Source: Artocarpus heterophyllus
Lineage: Eukaryota; Streptophyta; Magnoliopsida; Rosales; Moraceae
DNA length: 64,000 bases
Assembly (NCBI GenBank): GCA_025403435.1
Contig: CM046351.1
Coordinates: 25,819,730-25,883,729 of the forward strand
Reading direction: 5' to 3'
How positions within the stretch are numbered: position 1 is the stretch's first letter; each line of letters begins with the position of its first letter. Shown here piece by piece: positions 11,017 through 24,797 of this stretch. A program made the translations under genes and the position numbers. The notes beneath the pieces are model-generated. The model saw only the letters and a list, made by a program, of their open reading frames with translations. It made no database searches and was not told the DNA's origin.

Positions 11017-14000
11017 CTACAACTTCACATGACCCAAGCTTCCTTTGAATGAACCATAAAGCGGTCGTGACCTTCTGAAACCGTAAATATCATCGATTCT
11101 GATCGAGCAGGGTTGCTCTGGTTCACTTTTGTCTGCTATGTACTCGGAAGAGTGGAGGTTACCGAACACTCGCACGCTCAATGACTTCTTCTGAGGCGCG
11201 CCAACTTTTATATTTTCATCAAAGAAATCTATTAGTTCTTGTCGGGTAAGCTGCTTTAGTGCCGCAACCTGTCCCAAGACCATTGAAAAGAATAAATAAA
11301 CCAATTCATTTATAGGGTGTTTGGAAGGGTGGTGGAAACCAGTAGTGGGAACCACTTTTACTGTAGCATGTGAGAGTTTTATACTGTAGCATGTTTTTTT
11401 ATTGTTACTGTAGCATGTGAGAGCTTTACACTGTTTATAACTGAGATTGTGGTGGGAACTGAGTTGTTCCCACCACTGTGAGAGCTTTATACATTTGCAG
11501 ACAGCACGTTTTTGTTCTTCAAACAAGATCTCATATCAGGCATTACCAGGAAAAAAATAATAATAAAATAAAATAGAATTAAACAAATTGATGCCTCCTA
11601 ATGAATTGATCGCCTCTAGTCATTAGGAGTGGATCTTAAAGATATTCTTACCTCTGATTCTCTCCTATCAAACTTAAGAGTCCCTTCCGATATCTCTCGC
11701 CAGTAAAATCCAGATTCTTCCCTTAGGTTCTTGTGCTTCTCAAGCTTCATATCAATTAAAGCATTCACGTTGTTCTGTGTAACATCAAAAAGAGATCACT
11801 CCTAAAAACAATTACCAAAGTAATGCTATTGAAAATACAAAGGCTTCAATAGTATTTAGAAGTTTCAAGCCCATAAGACAGTACAAACCCCAAACCCGCC
11901 TAACGTTTGAAAAAAACGGGCCAATTGATCAAACAGAATACAAAATGCACCAAAGCCATGTTGATCTCACCTTGAAGTCCTCATTGGTCATTTCATATAA
12001 TTTACTCTCAAACATCTTCAGGAATGCTTCGACTCTCAAATCAATTTGTGCCGGACCCTGTTCAAATTAATAGAGTTCTTGGGATACGGACCATATTTTA
12101 ACAGGAACCAATGTTTAATAAAGGTATTACTATGCTTGTACCTTTGCCGTTGATTGGATAACGAACTGTACTCCACGGACACCAAAATCATTCCTGCATT
12201 CAGAAAATATGTCAGTTTTTTAGGGAAGGGAATGTCACCAATGAATTAAATCGAGGAACAACAAATTATTGCAAACCTTTGCATCAAGAAAGTGACGTAA
12301 CCAAGTTGCTCAACTGATCTAAGCTGGTGGAAAGCTGGTTGCTTTGCAATGAGTGCAAAAAGCTGAAGTTTCACATTCAGCATAAGATCATCTCGATGGA
12401 CCTAAAGTTTCAATTGGATGCATTAAGGAAACAATATCAAAACCTCATAAGCAGTGTATTGTTTAACAAACATGCCACAATAATTTATTAGCTTATCACT
12501 CTAAGAATCCAGAACTGAGACACTAAGATCCTAGAGAATGAAAACTAATCACGCTTGCTTTATCAAGAACGATAGAATATTCCTACGCAAATGAGATAAC
12601 TGCTTATGTATATAGACAGCTGAAAAACCTGAATATAATGGACAAGGGCAGAATTCTCATCACTTTGATTATGGCTTTCTGCAGGGTAGAAGTAATTGAT
12701 ACCCTTTTCAAGCTTAACAATTCTGTTTGTCAAATGTTGGGATGGGAATAAAGGTTGGCAAATCGGTTTTGAATCTGCAAACAGAACATCTTCTATATGC
12801 AGGATCATTGACTCTGCTTCACTGCGTTCAATATTTCCTTAAAAAAAAAAAAAAAAGGAGGGGGGGGGGGGCGCGCGTGGGGGGTGTTAATGGGTAAGTT
12901 TCAAAAACCAAATACGAATGTGACAGTTGACAAACTATTTTGGTAGAAAATTCAAAAGGGGAACCTGCTACATAACACTCCAAGAAGGCTCTAGAGAGCA
13001 TTAAAGGAACAAATTTAGAAAGATCATCAGCTTCTAGATGTGGAAGAATTTCAAGTTCTTCCATCCATGGCCATGTGCCATCTTGTAGAATTAATAAGCA
13101 ATAGTACATAGCCTGCTCGTAGGGCTGTTGAAACTTCAAATTTTGGTACTCTTTTGTTACCATTTCCTGATAAAGAGAAGAAAATTAAGTAAAACAATAA
13201 CAGATTTATATGCTGAAGATACATCTGTCCAATATCACACAGCATATTTGTAATTCCTTTCAAGATAAACATTTTAGTGCTTATGACTTCCAAGTTTGAG
13301 TGTAATACCATACAAAGACTCATCCTGATGTTTAAAACCCAGTCAACGAAAACACAGTAACATCTAAAAATAAGATAGATAGAAACTAAAGGCCTCAACA
13401 TTTACCTTTATCACAGCAAACCTGTCAGGTTTCACTTTGAACTTTGCTATTTTTTCGACCACAGTTTCCAGCAAGATCCGCAATTTGTTATTATAACCAA
13501 CTAGAGTCACCTACACAGACTCTACAGTCATTTAAAAAAAAAAAAAAAAACGCTAGACCATCCACTCTCCAAACATAAACGAAATAAAAAATTGCACACA
13601 CAAGAGAGAGAGGGAGGGAGCAAAAAATTATAAAGCAAAGGCAATTACAAATCAACCACAGGGCCTAAAGGCCTTAAGGTAATAGGAAATGAATCCAACA
13701 TGCATATCAAGCTTTGGCATAGATCAAGGCTTAGAGGACTTTCAGGCAGACCCTTACTATAGAAGTTAAGAAAAACTTTTTTATTATTATTATTGACTGT
13801 ACATCAACATTCTTGCAAGGGCTACAATTTATACAATTGAGGATTGCCTAAAAAAAGAAAATAATCATTGATATTAACACCTAAAAATCTGTCTATAATC
13901 AATTGTCAATCACCTAAAAATCAGCCATCATTTAGCCTAATAACAAGCTATCAATCTCCTAATAATCAGCCATCAATTAGCCTAATAACAAGCTGTCAAT

Positions 14001-17000
14001 CTCCTACTAATCAGCCATCAATTAGCCATAATTAACCTAGAATGAAATTAGCTAATTTTAGAGAATTACAAAATTTACAGATTCTAACACTCCCCCTCAA
14101 GCTGGAATGTAAATGTTTGTCATTCCTAGCTTGTTCACCATATCTTCAAAACTCGGTTTGTGAAGACTCTTCGTCAAGACGTCTGCTGTCTGTTCCTTGG
14201 TTGGAATATACGTCATGCAAACACTTCCACTGTCAATCTTTTCTTTGATAAAATGGCGGTCCACTTCTACATGTTTTGTCCTGTCATGATGAACAGGATT
14301 GTGAGCAATACTAACTGCAGCCTTGTTATCACAATAAAGCTTCATTGGAGCATTACTTGAAATCTTCAGCTCTTGGAGCAATCTTCCGAGCCATACCCCT
14401 TCACATATGCCATGAGCTAGGGCTCGAAATTTAGCCTCTGCACTACTTCTTGCTACCACTGGTTGTTTTTTGCTCCTCCAGGTTACTAGATTACCCCAAA
14501 CATAGGTACAGTATCCAAAAGTTGATCTTCTATCCACGGAGGAACCTGCCCAGTCAGCATCTGTATTCACTTCCACCATCATGTTGTCTCCCTTTTTGAA
14601 GAATAACCCTCTTCCAGGAGTGCTTTTTAGATACCTTAGTATCCTGTAGACTGCCTCAAGATGTCTTTCCTTCGGTGAGTGCATAAACTGACTTACTACA
14701 CTTACGGCGAAGGCAATATCTGGACGAGTGTGTGCAAGATAAATTAGTTTGCCGACCAATCTCTGGTATTGCTCTTTGTTAACCTCCTTGCCTCCTTCAA
14801 GTCCAAGTTTTACATTGGGCTCCATGGGAGTTTCAGTTGGTTTGCACCCCAGTATTCCTGTATCCTGGAGTAGATCCAGAATATACTTCCTCTGAGAAAC
14901 CACTATACCATCCCTGCTTCTAGCAACTTCCATTCCCAAGAAATACTTGAGAGGACCTAGGTCTTTTAGTTTAAATTCTCCTGCCAAGTATTCTTTTAGC
15001 TCACTGTAGTCATCTCCTGTGACAATTATATCATCTACATACACAATCAGGATGGCCCTTTTTCCGCTTTCAGAATGCTTATACAAAAGGGTGTGATCTG
15101 ACTGTGCCTGTAAGAAACCCCGTCTCTTCACAGCTTGAGTAAATCTCTCAAACCACTCTCTAGGAGACTGTTTTAAGCCATAAAGAGATTTTTTTTAACT
15201 TGCAAACCAAGTTTTCCTTCAGTTTGAACCCAGGTGGCGGATCCATATACACATCTTCACGCAGATCTCCATTCAGGAACGCATTTTTTACATCTAGCTG
15301 TTGAAGTGGCCAATCGAGATTTGCAGCTAGTGACAGAAGAACTCTGATAGAGTTGAGCTTGGCAACTGGTGCAAATGTCTCCTTATAGTCTATCCCATAT
15401 GTTTGATTAAAGCCTTTAGCGACCAGTCTTGCTTTGTACCTACTAACACTGCCATCTGCATTAAATTTGACCGTGAAAACCTATTTGTAGCCAACTATAG
15501 TTTTTCCTCTTGGTAGTTCTACAACCTCCCATGTATGATTTTTTTCTAAAGCTTCCATTTCTTCTTGTACGGCTTTCTTCCATTTTGGGTCTGCAAGGGC
15601 TTCTTCAATACTTCTTGGTATCTCAACACCTGTTAGAGCAGTAGTAAATGCAGAAAAAACAGGAGACAACTTTTCATACGAAACAAATTTAGAGATCGGG
15701 TGTTGAGTACACGCTCTTACGCCCTTCCTAATGGCAATAGGAACATGAAGATCCTTTTTTCTTGGTGGACTGTAGCTTTGCAAGTTCAGTTCTTCTTCTG
15801 CAATGCCATCAGTGGTCTCAGGACTTGGAACAAGAGCAGGGATTGATTCAGAATCCTGACCTTGCTGAGAATCAGGCTTGTCACAACCTTGAGGGTGCCT
15901 CCTGCGTGAATAAACAATATTTTTCCATCGCCCATCCCCTGTTTCAACATATTGTGGCTCAACGGGTTTGGTGGGTTCAGACGTAGTAGGAAGAGGAAGT
16001 GGTAGTAAGGACACAACAGGTTCTGTGGGTTCAACCAGAGTGGGTAAAGAAAATGGTGGTGAAGAAGGTGATGTAGAATTGGACACCTCAGGCTCAAACT
16101 TTTCCCAAGACTCAATTTCATCTTGAATCTCCCCCTGAAGTGAGGACTTGGGAAAGTATGATTGATCCTCAAAAAATGTGACATCCATTGAGACAAACAT
16201 TCGATGAAGAGTGGGTGAATAACATTTATACCCTCGCTGTGTAGACAAATACCCAATGAAAACACACTTGACTGACTTTGGATCAAGTTTTGAACGATTT
16301 TTTCGGTGGTCATGTACGAACACAGCACACCCAAAAGTCTTTAGAGGAATAGATGCAGAACAACAAAACGAGGGATAAATTTGGAGGATGACAGACAAGG
16401 GTGTTTTGAAACTGAGAACCTTTGATGGCATGCGATTTATAAGGTGACAGGCAGTAAGAACAGCTTCCCCCCAAAGGTACTTTGGAACTGACATAGTGAA
16501 CATTAGGGCTTTGGCAACTTCAAGTAAATGTCGATTTTTCCTCTCTGCTACTCCATTTTGTTGTAGAGTATTGGTATAGGAACTTTGATGGATGATACCA
16601 TTAGTTGCTAGAAAGTCTCCTAAGAATGTTTTGAAGTATTCAGTTCCATTATCAGTTCTCAAAACTTTGATTGTGGTTTGAAATTGGTTTTTTACCATGG
16701 CATGAAAATTTTGAAAAATTCTTGCCACCTGAGTCTTTTCTTTAAAAAGATAAACCCAACACACTCTTGTATGATCATCAATGAATGTAATGAACCATCT
16801 TGTACCAGTGACATTGTGAATACGGGATGGTCCCCAGACATCACTATGAACAAGGGAAAATGGACTGGACTCACTATAAGGTTTAGCTGGAAAAAATGTT
16901 TGTGTGTGTTTAGCTAATTGGCAGATTTCACAATGAAAATTTTTTGGATCTTTATTGATAAATAAATTGGGAAACAAGTGTTTGAGATAATGAAAATTGG

Positions 17001-20000
17001 GGTGGCCTAACCTATAGTGCCACAACATTACATCTTTATTAGACGATAGAGCAATTTCAGCCATTGTTGCTTGTTTATTCACGCATTTTTCATCCTCAAA
17101 GTAGTAAAGTCCTCCTTCCTCTCTAGCAATGCCAATCATCTTCTTCGATCCCTGTTCCTGTATTTGACACAGAGTATTAGAGAAATTAGCAGTGCAATTA
17201 AGGTCCTGAGTAAGTTTACTGATTGACACAAGATTGCAAGCTAGGTTGGGAACATGTAGCACGGAATGTAGAACTAGATTTTCTGACAAGCGTATAGAAC
17301 CTCTTCCAGCAACTGAAGTAAAATTTCCATCCGCAATTTTTACTCTGACATTTCTGTGACATGGCATGTAAGAGTAAAATAGAGATGAATTACCTGTCAT
17401 GTGATCAGACGCACCAGAATCAAACACCCAAGGGTTTTGCCTTTGTATATGGAAAGCAGTACCTTGAAGAGCAAAATTGCTAGTGGCAGTGTTGGGGGTC
17501 GTCACAGATTGTTGATTGAGAAGATTTAACAACTTTTCCAGTTGTCCTTTGTTTAAAAAAACCCCGGTTGATTCAGTGCTACTAGTCCCTTCATTTTTCT
17601 CCTCGGTTGTGGCCTGAAAAACTTTACCTTGACCTTGTCTTCGAGGTTTCACATCTGCAGGTTTACCATGAAGATCCCAGCAACGTTCTCGAGTATGACC
17701 AAGCTTATTGCAGTGCGAGCAACGTGGTCTTTGACTCGGTTTTTGATCAGTGGATTTGTTGGCGAAGTTTCGAGCAATAAGAGCAAGTGTTTCTGCAAGT
17801 CGATCGCTAAAAGGTGCGGTTGGTTGGTCCTTCTTTTCTCCAAGCATAACCCTCCGCCGACTAGCTTCACGCCGGACCTCTGCAAAGGCTTCTCCAATTG
17901 TTGGCAGCGGCCTTCGACCAAGAATTCGGCCACGAACTTCATCTAACTCCTTGTTGAGACCTGCTAGAAACTCATATAAACGCTCCTTCTCAAGATGCCT
18001 CTGAAACTTTGTGTTCTCCTCAAGATCTCCCCAATCTGCTTCATAATGCATATCCAACTCTTGCCATAATGTCTGTAGAGAGTTATAGTATTCTGTAACG
18101 TCCATAGTACCCTGTTGGAATGCCTTGAGTTTATTCTTTATTTCAAAAACTTGTGAAGCGTTTTCAAGATCAGAATAATTCTCCTTCACAGCATCCCAAA
18201 TTGCCTTGGCAGTTCGGAGAAATAAATAGGTGCGACTGATGTGTGGCTCCATCGAATTGATGAGCCACGCCATGACGAGAGAATTGTTGAGTTCCCAATT
18301 GGCATAGGTTGGATCCAAGACATTCGGACGCTTGACCTCGCCATTAATGTAGCCAAGTTTCCCTCTTCTTGTAATTACAAGCAGAACGGACTGCGACCAT
18401 TGGAGGAAATTTTTTCCATCCAACTTGCGATTAGTGATCTGCAGTGAAGAACCCTCTCCGAAGGATTGCGCGATCACAGATGGGTCAGAGGGATTGGTGG
18501 TGACTGATGACGAAACATTTTCCTTCTCTGAACTCATGATTGTTGGATTGAGAAGTCAGCTAGACCAAAAAAAAAAGACTGCTGAAAAATTTGAACTAAG
18601 AAATTTGGGTTGCAGAGTTTTAAGGCTCTGGTACCATATAGAAGTTAAGAAAAAACTTTTTTATTATTATTATTGACTGTACATCAACATTCTTGCAAGG
18701 GCTACAATTTATACAATTGAGGATTGCCTAAAAAAAGAAAATAATCCCTGATATTAACACCTAAAAATCTATCTATAATCAGCTATCAATCACCTAAAAA
18801 TCAGTCATCATTTAGCCTAATAACAAGCTGTCAATCTCCTAATAATCAGCCATCAATTAGCCTAATAACAAGATGTCAACTAATCAGCCATCAATTAGCC
18901 ATAATTAACCTAGAATGAAATCAGCTAATTTCAAGGAATTACAAAATTTACAGATTCTAACACTTACATTGTCACCTTTCACATGCAATACCAACAAGTC
19001 ACTTTACTTTTTGACCCTGAATCTCAATGTATGCCTTTGACCACAGACACAGTGACTGCGCATTGGTTTTACTAGATAAACTACGAGCCCGCAAATGCAC
19101 TAAGGCCCCCTACATAATCTCTTATTATAGGTCCCAAGTAATTAAACTTTTGGAAGTTTAAGCTTAAAATTCAAAATACAAGATTCTAGGTTTCTAAAAT
19201 TTGATAAAATTAATGCAAAATCATGCATTACTCACAGAGAACTAAAGAAGGAATATACCATATGTTCACTGATTCATAAATTATCCAGAAAACCCACAAC
19301 TTAAAGCACAAGATATCAGATTCAAATAGTCAAGAGTCTCAAGACAATACCTGAAAACCACTATCTGTGTGGTTAATGCCATAGTAAAGACCAGCAACGC
19401 GAGCATAATAAGCTGAAACACAAATGACTAAAATTAGCTTCTATTTGTCCCCCAAGAGGATAACATATCTTTAATACACAACTGAGATTAGTCAAGAATG
19501 ATAGAACTTCTTTTTGTAAGGGAACAAAAGATCAAAGCATAAGAAGTTTCCAAAGATATCTTACCATATTCATTCAAGTAGTCCATTAGCAACTGTGTAA
19601 AAATATCACTTAGAACTTCAGCTTCAGGGGAGTCACCAGCATGGGGACAACTGAAATCTATCTTAACATACGCTTTTGGAGTAAGGAAAACGTTATCAGG
19701 TTTGTACCACAATGTTGAATATGGTGACTTTCTTAAGAGCATAGGATATTTGACCTGTTTAGAATGGGCAATGGAATGAGAAATACTGCGACATTGTGCT
19801 AAACCTTTTTAAATTTTGGATTTATGTTATACCCCCTCATGCACATTCTTAATTGACAAATCAGTGGGGATGAAGACATTAGGGGCTGGAAGATGCAGAT
19901 CTCCGTTAGGAGAGGACAGCATCCATTCCTGCATTTAAATAAAATAAGCAATATAAGCATTTTTAGGATTCTATGCTTCAGAAAATAAAATGACCACTAA

Positions 20001-23000
20001 ATATCTTATTAAGTTAGAAGAGAATGCATAAAAAAAAAAAGCATATTAATTCTCTTCTAAAAACAAGCATATTATTATAGCAGTCCAAAAAGAACTCTTA
20101 CTGTCATTACGATTTAAAATTCTACGTTCATAAATTTACTACATTGACATGAAGGTCCAAAACAAACCTGAATCATGGAACTAGTAATTTTCTCAATGGA
20201 ATAAGCAGTTCCATGCCATGGCTCAACCATGTCAGTATGATTTTCAAACTTCTTCGACTCCCAGAAAATTCTGTAAAAAGGAACACGCATTAGAAAATTT
20301 CCACCGGTTATAACCAACAGAGAGGAGAATTTGAAGAATACTAACTTTATTTAACATAGTTGACGTTCATCAATGCAGGTTCATTGCACTTCCAGATAAC
20401 TTTTACTTAGTTTTCTAAGTAACCCAATCATGCATGCAATTAACCAACACGAAGATCAAATAACCTTGCAATATGATAGAGGTCAAAAAGAAAAAAAAAA
20501 AACTCGACATATGAAAGCGGTGAATTGGCATGGACTCCGGCTGCATAATTACTAATTTACATCTATAAAAAGTGACTGCATTACCTCACATTGTTAGTAG
20601 AAAGCTCATCCAGTACTGTTTGAATAATGCTTGGACAAAAATTTGAGGGCAATGATGAACCCACCAGCCAATCTTTTGGGGGATACAGCTGTAAATTACT
20701 CAAAACTATCATACAGAAGTAATAAATCTTCTTTTTCCCTAAATTGTAGATGCTGTGCTCATAATGTCTAAACCCTCCAAAATGGAATGTCTAGTATGAC
20801 TTGTCCAAACCCCTGTCCTCTATTTTTCTGTACTTTTTTTGGTTTATTAATCAAAGAGTCATTTTCTCAAATAATTGCAAAGTAATGAAAACCACTAAGG
20901 ATGAAAAGCAGAAATCAAGCATCGAACAATTTAATGGAAGTAGAGGAGTACGGAGCACAAATAATACATCTTCTATATCACTTTGTTCCTTAAAAAGAAA
21001 TTTATCCATTAATGTAAAGATAAATTCCAGAATCTTTAAAGCATGTAAGAATCATGAATTTGTTAAAAGGCGCTCACATTTTGTACAGGAAAAAAAAAAT
21101 AAGGGAAAAAATTGCTCAACAATACCTGCATAATGGTTGCGATGTTTACAGCATAATCAATAGGAGGAATTTTGTCTTGATAATGGAACTTTGTCTCACA
21201 AACAGCAGCAAGCTTCATTAAAATAATTGTGAAACCGTCTCAGAATCTTTAAAGAATAACTAGGACAACTTTGCATATGCATATGGAATACTAGAAAACA
21301 CAATCAAAACTAAAAAAAATCTTAAGCAAAAAGAAAAGCGATTAAAAATAAAAAGAAAAATAAATTACAAATATTACTTTAAAATATTGCATAACCATAC
21401 CTCATCAAATATCCATTTGCAAACACCTGACTGCTTTAGTAAGCCAATGTATTTAAAAAGCAAACCTATTATATCTTGCATATGCTCTGCAATTCAATCA
21501 AAATAAATCCATCACGTTTACAAAAACACAAAATTCAGGTTGCTGGAGACCATAGGCACCTTTAAATATGTGTGTGTCCAAGAAATTTTTTTAACCACTC
21601 CCATAATGAGATAACTAAGATCGATAAATCGCTAACACATGAGCTAAAATTTAAATCAGTGTTGGCACCAAGAAAAGAGGTCTGCCAAGAGAGGAAAGGG
21701 AAGAACTGACCTTGACCGGCATCAGTAAGGTCAATCACAACTTTAAAGAAAGAAAACTCCAAAGACCACTCCCACCACCCCCCTTCACCTGCAGACAAAC
21801 TAGTAGCCCATCCTGCAGAATTTTAAAAAGCAATCGAATCAGGTTGATGATAGACAGCTTTATTCCTTGCACAAGTACATTTACATTATTCCTATAAAGT
21901 TTTCTTTTTCTTTAAAAAATAGGAAGCAATAAATTTATATCCCATAGCCATTGAGCACTTCATCAATGCAATTCCTCCAATGTGATATCTGTCCAACCAG
22001 TTCAGTCTAAAACTTGCATCAGTGCCTTGAACTGTTAAAACAGGTCCTTGTACGACATGATTGCACTGCCTCATGTGAAAGAACTGCATTTTTCTGCTAG
22101 TAGAGGCAACGTGTAGGTTAGGCCCACAGTGCCAAACCATAGAATCTTCTGACCAATTTTGTCTTGTTAACGTGATAAAAATCAATTTACCACGGACCTA
22201 AAGCTTCACCTTCAAGTTGACAAATCTTTTCTTGTTTCTACTTCAGCTTTTCAAATCTAACTTAATTGTTTATAAACCTCGAAAGTATATTTACCGTAGC
22301 AATAATAGACCATAGATTCTTTACGGAGACAAAAAAGGAGAAAACTGAGAATTGGAACGAGCGTGCACCGTACACGACAGGCACCCAGCACAGAGACAAA
22401 ACAACAAAAAGAAAAAGGGACAAGAGAAAACGTTGATCAAGAAAGAAATTCTTATAGAATAAAAATAAAAATTTTAACAAAATTGTGAGTGAAAATATAG
22501 TAATAAATATATATCTGAACAGACAAGCTGGCGAAAAGGTTTTTTCATTACAAATAAGAAAATCCAAACATGAATGAATTTAGTGGAGAGAAGTTAAAAA
22601 TTTATGTAAATATCTTATGGTAAAAAAATCGTATAACAAAAAGGAAGCATTTGAGAAACAACTCTGAAGTTCAAAGCACAAAGAATCTGCTAGAAAAATA
22701 CCATCTCGGGCACGTTACGGAATACAAAACCCACCCAATGTTTTCAAGATGTAATACAAAGATCCTTCTCCTTCGTGGCCAATAAGATGGCCAAGGTAAC
22801 TGCAAGGCCCTTCCTTGTAATAAAGAATCTCTGGAGTAATGGGCCATACAATCCTTAATTTATGACCTTGCTTTATTGGGACTACTTTCACAAGAATCTG
22901 AAACAAATATCAAAAAACAAAAGGACAACAGAATTAGTCATTCAATATCCACAGAACCTCTATGTTTCTTATATAAGCTTACTAGAATTGTTACCTTGCA

Positions 23001-24764
23001 ACTCTTTAGGTAGGATTTTAGTGGCACAAATCATACCTGTAGATGTTCTGATGTGCAAGGCTGACCAGGAAAAATAGAGCAGCTGCGATCGGTGTTTTTG
23101 ATGTCTTTAAACTTCTCCTCCACAAGACCTTGGATTTTATCAAGATTCTCTGAAATATGCATGACAAAAATACTGCAATGATAAAAATATCAATAAAACT
23201 AACTAACCATGCTACAGCGCCCCACTTCTTATAGAAAACTTAGTTACCAACCTTTTGCATATACAACCAGGTGCATAAGGTTGGCAGAATAATTTTCTTC
23301 ATAAAATTTAATAAGCTCATGTCTAGTGTCCAACCCTTTTGCTTTTGGACGGACCTCCAAAGTGTCCCGGTTCCCTATATAGGTGGCACAAAGCAAAGGT
23401 AGAACTTTTGAACCAGATTCCTCAAAAATAAATAAAATAAATATATATATATATAAATAAAAATTTAAAAAAAAAAACTTTTGAACCAGTGGCAACAGTT
23501 TTCGTCTTATTAAGACTATCCTTCATAAGATGTTATACGTGCTTATAAACAAAATTAAATCAATGCGACTGGTACCACATAGCAGCAAGCAGGAAAAAAA
23601 ACTGTACAAAAAAAAAAAGGCTAATAAAAGTAAAAATATCATCATTTCACAATAACAAAATGAAAGGTCGCTTGCAACTCAAAAAATTTAGTAAACAACA
23701 CCAACATAAACAGTCACCATAATTATGTTATGTAGTTTGATAGGAAAACATACTTTTTCAAAGTAAAGGTGTACCCACAATACAAAGTCAGAAGAGAACG
23801 AGAACTACTCCAAGCAATAAGTAGACTACACTAGACCACATCCCACTAACTCAAATTGAATGCTATACAGATTAAGACCAATCTAACCATAAAACAGCTA
23901 ACGCATAGATCCCCTGGTTGTTTCAGTAAGAAAAGCTTAAATGCATACCCGTGCTAAATTTGTGGTATGGATGGCTCTCCAAACTCAAATGCCTCTGGAG
24001 CTGCACACAGTTGTGTTGTAAGTACACTTGGCATCATATTATTATTACAATTAGCTAGCCTGATTAACAAGGGAAGGAAATGATTTTGTTTCTGTAACAC
24101 CACCATATTACTTCTTATTGTCTACAAACAAATGAAATGGCTTCACATTTTGTGGAAAAATATGCAAATTCCAGATAATCCTGCACAGTTAGCAACACAA
24201 GAACAATACTTTATCCGTAAAAATTCAATATTTCCTGCTATGTAACTGTAAAAGTGCCACTTCTTCAGGACTTCCAGAACAAGAAATTGAACACCATTAC
24301 CATAGCCATCCTCCATTCCAGAAAGTGACTTCTCAAGCCAAATAATATTGGGCAAAAAAAAAAAAAAAAAAACGGCGGGCACCTAACAGTAGAATGGCAG
24401 TGTACCCTCCATCTTTACAAAAATTATTTTAATAAGTACAAACTGATTACTACCAAAAACCAGTTTCAGAACCTAATTTTAAAATCCATCTTTAAAACAC
24501 ATAAGCCTGTTCTGAAAGAAAGAAACAAACAAAAACTATATAGAGCCTAAAATACAGATCATGACATCAACATAGTATATCCAGCATCTTGCAAGGACAT
24601 CAAGACTTCAAAAGGAATCAGGGCAGCATTTGTACCTGAGTAATTCTCCAAGCATCAGACAATAAGTTCTTCTGATTTTCTGAAACATTCACAAGCACGA
24701 TCTCAACAATGATTACAACCACAAATAATAGAAAAATAGGCAAAAGAAGTAGGAAATAAAAAAA

Positions 24765-24797
<33 letters not shown>

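Larger units (their letters stand above)
13758..18962 (-). mobile_element. Complete Ty1/copia element inserted in intron 18 of IDE-like copy 1
   Basis: The element is 5205 bp long and flanked by a perfect 5-bp target repeat CTTAC (13753-13757 and 18963-18967). Copy 2 keeps the empty site (CCCTTAC followed by GTTGTCACC) near 50873. The LTRs are 13758-14089 and 18637-18962. By eye they differ at about 13 of some 325 positions plus two small gaps, so the insertion is fairly recent. On the minus strand the order is 5' LTR, primer site (18636-18624), gag-pol, polypurine tract (14101-14090), 3' LTR. It lies in the same orientation as the host gene and more than doubles the intron. Size and short LTRs would fit an Ale-type copia, but the clade is not settled. 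Confidence 0.95.

Noticed and set aside
11315..11526. Extended reading frame of 169 codons running from the last IDE exon into intron and MITE
   Set aside because: The acceptor at 11269-11270 and the match to copy 2 show that exon 26 starts at 11268; the upstream part is intron and MITE sequence.
15762..18004. Open frames antisense or out of frame to the intronic copia polyprotein
   Set aside because: They are shadows of the long gag-pol frame and have no domain of their own.
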